Shown: one piece after another, positions 63,855 through 64,000 of the stretch
Position numbering within the stretch: position 1 is the stretch's first letter
Layout: every line of letters begins with the position of its first letter
IMG/VR virus record: IMGVR_UViG_3300020175_000005
Location: 34,507-98,506 of that record
Direction: 5' to 3' (one strand)
From: a virus
DNA length: 64,000 nt
Notes under the pieces: generated by a model
Told to the model about the DNA's origin: nothing
What the model saw: the letters and a program-made list of their open reading frames with translations, nothing else
The model's database searches: none
Program-made: the position numbers and the translations under genes

Positions 63855-64000
63855 CGACCAAATGCCCATTCACGTTCACGACACCACCAACATTCACCAC
63901 AAGTTGTGGTCATCCAAACTGGACTGTCTCGATTGTGTCTGGCTTCCTGTTCACAACTTCTAGTGTAGGGAAATAATAACTTTATCATTCCCAATTGGGG
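63851..64000 (-). CDS. C-terminal end of a PP-loop/QueC-like protein (runs off window)
   Basis: The frame is open at the window edge and covers 49 visible residues, ending TTTCGECWWCREREWAFGR. Four Cys (one in RSCEQ, then C-x2-C-x2-C) look like the zinc site at the end of QueC-type 7-deazaguanine synthases and related PP-loop enzymes. If so, the phage may modify its DNA or RNA with a 7-deazaguanine. The catalytic part lies outside the window. Confidence 0.45.
   Translation of the reverse strand, partial: PQLGMIKLLFPYTRSCEQEARHNRDSPVWMTTTCGECWWCREREWAFGR

Overview
The window looks like part of the genome of a T4-like marine myovirus whose host is probably an alphaproteobacterium, possibly of the SAR11/Pelagibacter type. 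The T4-like assignment rests on the core genes present: terminase large subunit, UvsX, gp32, UvsW, gp41 helicase, gp61 primase and the start of a gp30-type DNA ligase. It is supported by many exact or near copies of the T4 late promoter motif TATAAATA. The DNA is AT-rich, nearly all genes lie on the minus strand, and many adjacent genes overlap by ATGA or TAATG. The host guess rests on a circularly permuted tmRNA and on the general resemblance to pelagiphages and cyanophages; both are inference.

Layout. 1-5.5 kb: ligase start, small genes, a seven-repeat FG-GAP propeller protein, GMP reductase, a DexA-like exonuclease and a cytidylyltransferase. 5.5-15 kb: an amidotransferase, then host-takeover and proteostasis genes (ClpS, Hsp20, bS21, IF-3, ClpX, ClpP) mixed with a membrane coiled-coil protein, a nuclease and a P-loop kinase. 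14.6-22.6 kb: small genes, a ferredoxin-NADP reductase and several 2OG-Fe(II) oxygenase-like genes around a divergent late promoter pair. 22.6-23.1 kb: a two-piece tmRNA with a 77-codon ORF in the segment between its pieces. 23.2-28.6 kb: an outer-membrane-like protein, 13 tRNAs (Pro, Trp, Ile, Gln, Glu, Asp, Gly, Val, Ser, Asn, Ala, Leu, Thr), a split radical SAM gene, an exported nuclease and several structured non-coding stretches. 28.6-35.3 kb: baseplate/PAAR genes, then glutaredoxin, NrdB and NrdA. 35.3-46.8 kb: a subtilisin-like protease, fibre-like and other virion or unknown genes. 46.8-60 kb: replication and recombination. 60-64 kb: an unknown, probably structural protein, the terminase, an oxygenase-like protein and a partial PP-loop/QueC-like gene.

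How it fits together. The phage brings its own initiation factor IF-3, ribosomal protein bS21, 13 tRNAs and a tmRNA whose tag ends ALAA, the kind of tag ClpXP degrades. It also brings ClpX, ClpP, ClpS and an IbpA-like chaperone. Together these would let it control initiation, decoding, ribosome rescue and disposal of tagged protein. Two promoter classes are visible: sigma70-like (TTGACA, 16-17 bp, TATATT-like) for early, replication and tRNA genes, and T4-type late promoters for virion genes, the tmRNA and others. Several promoters end about 6 bp before the start codon, which predicts leaderless mRNAs. One early-type promoter carries two copies of an 18-bp palindrome, a likely operator, in front of the chaperone genes.

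All names come from reading the translations and motifs by eye. No database search or folding program was run.
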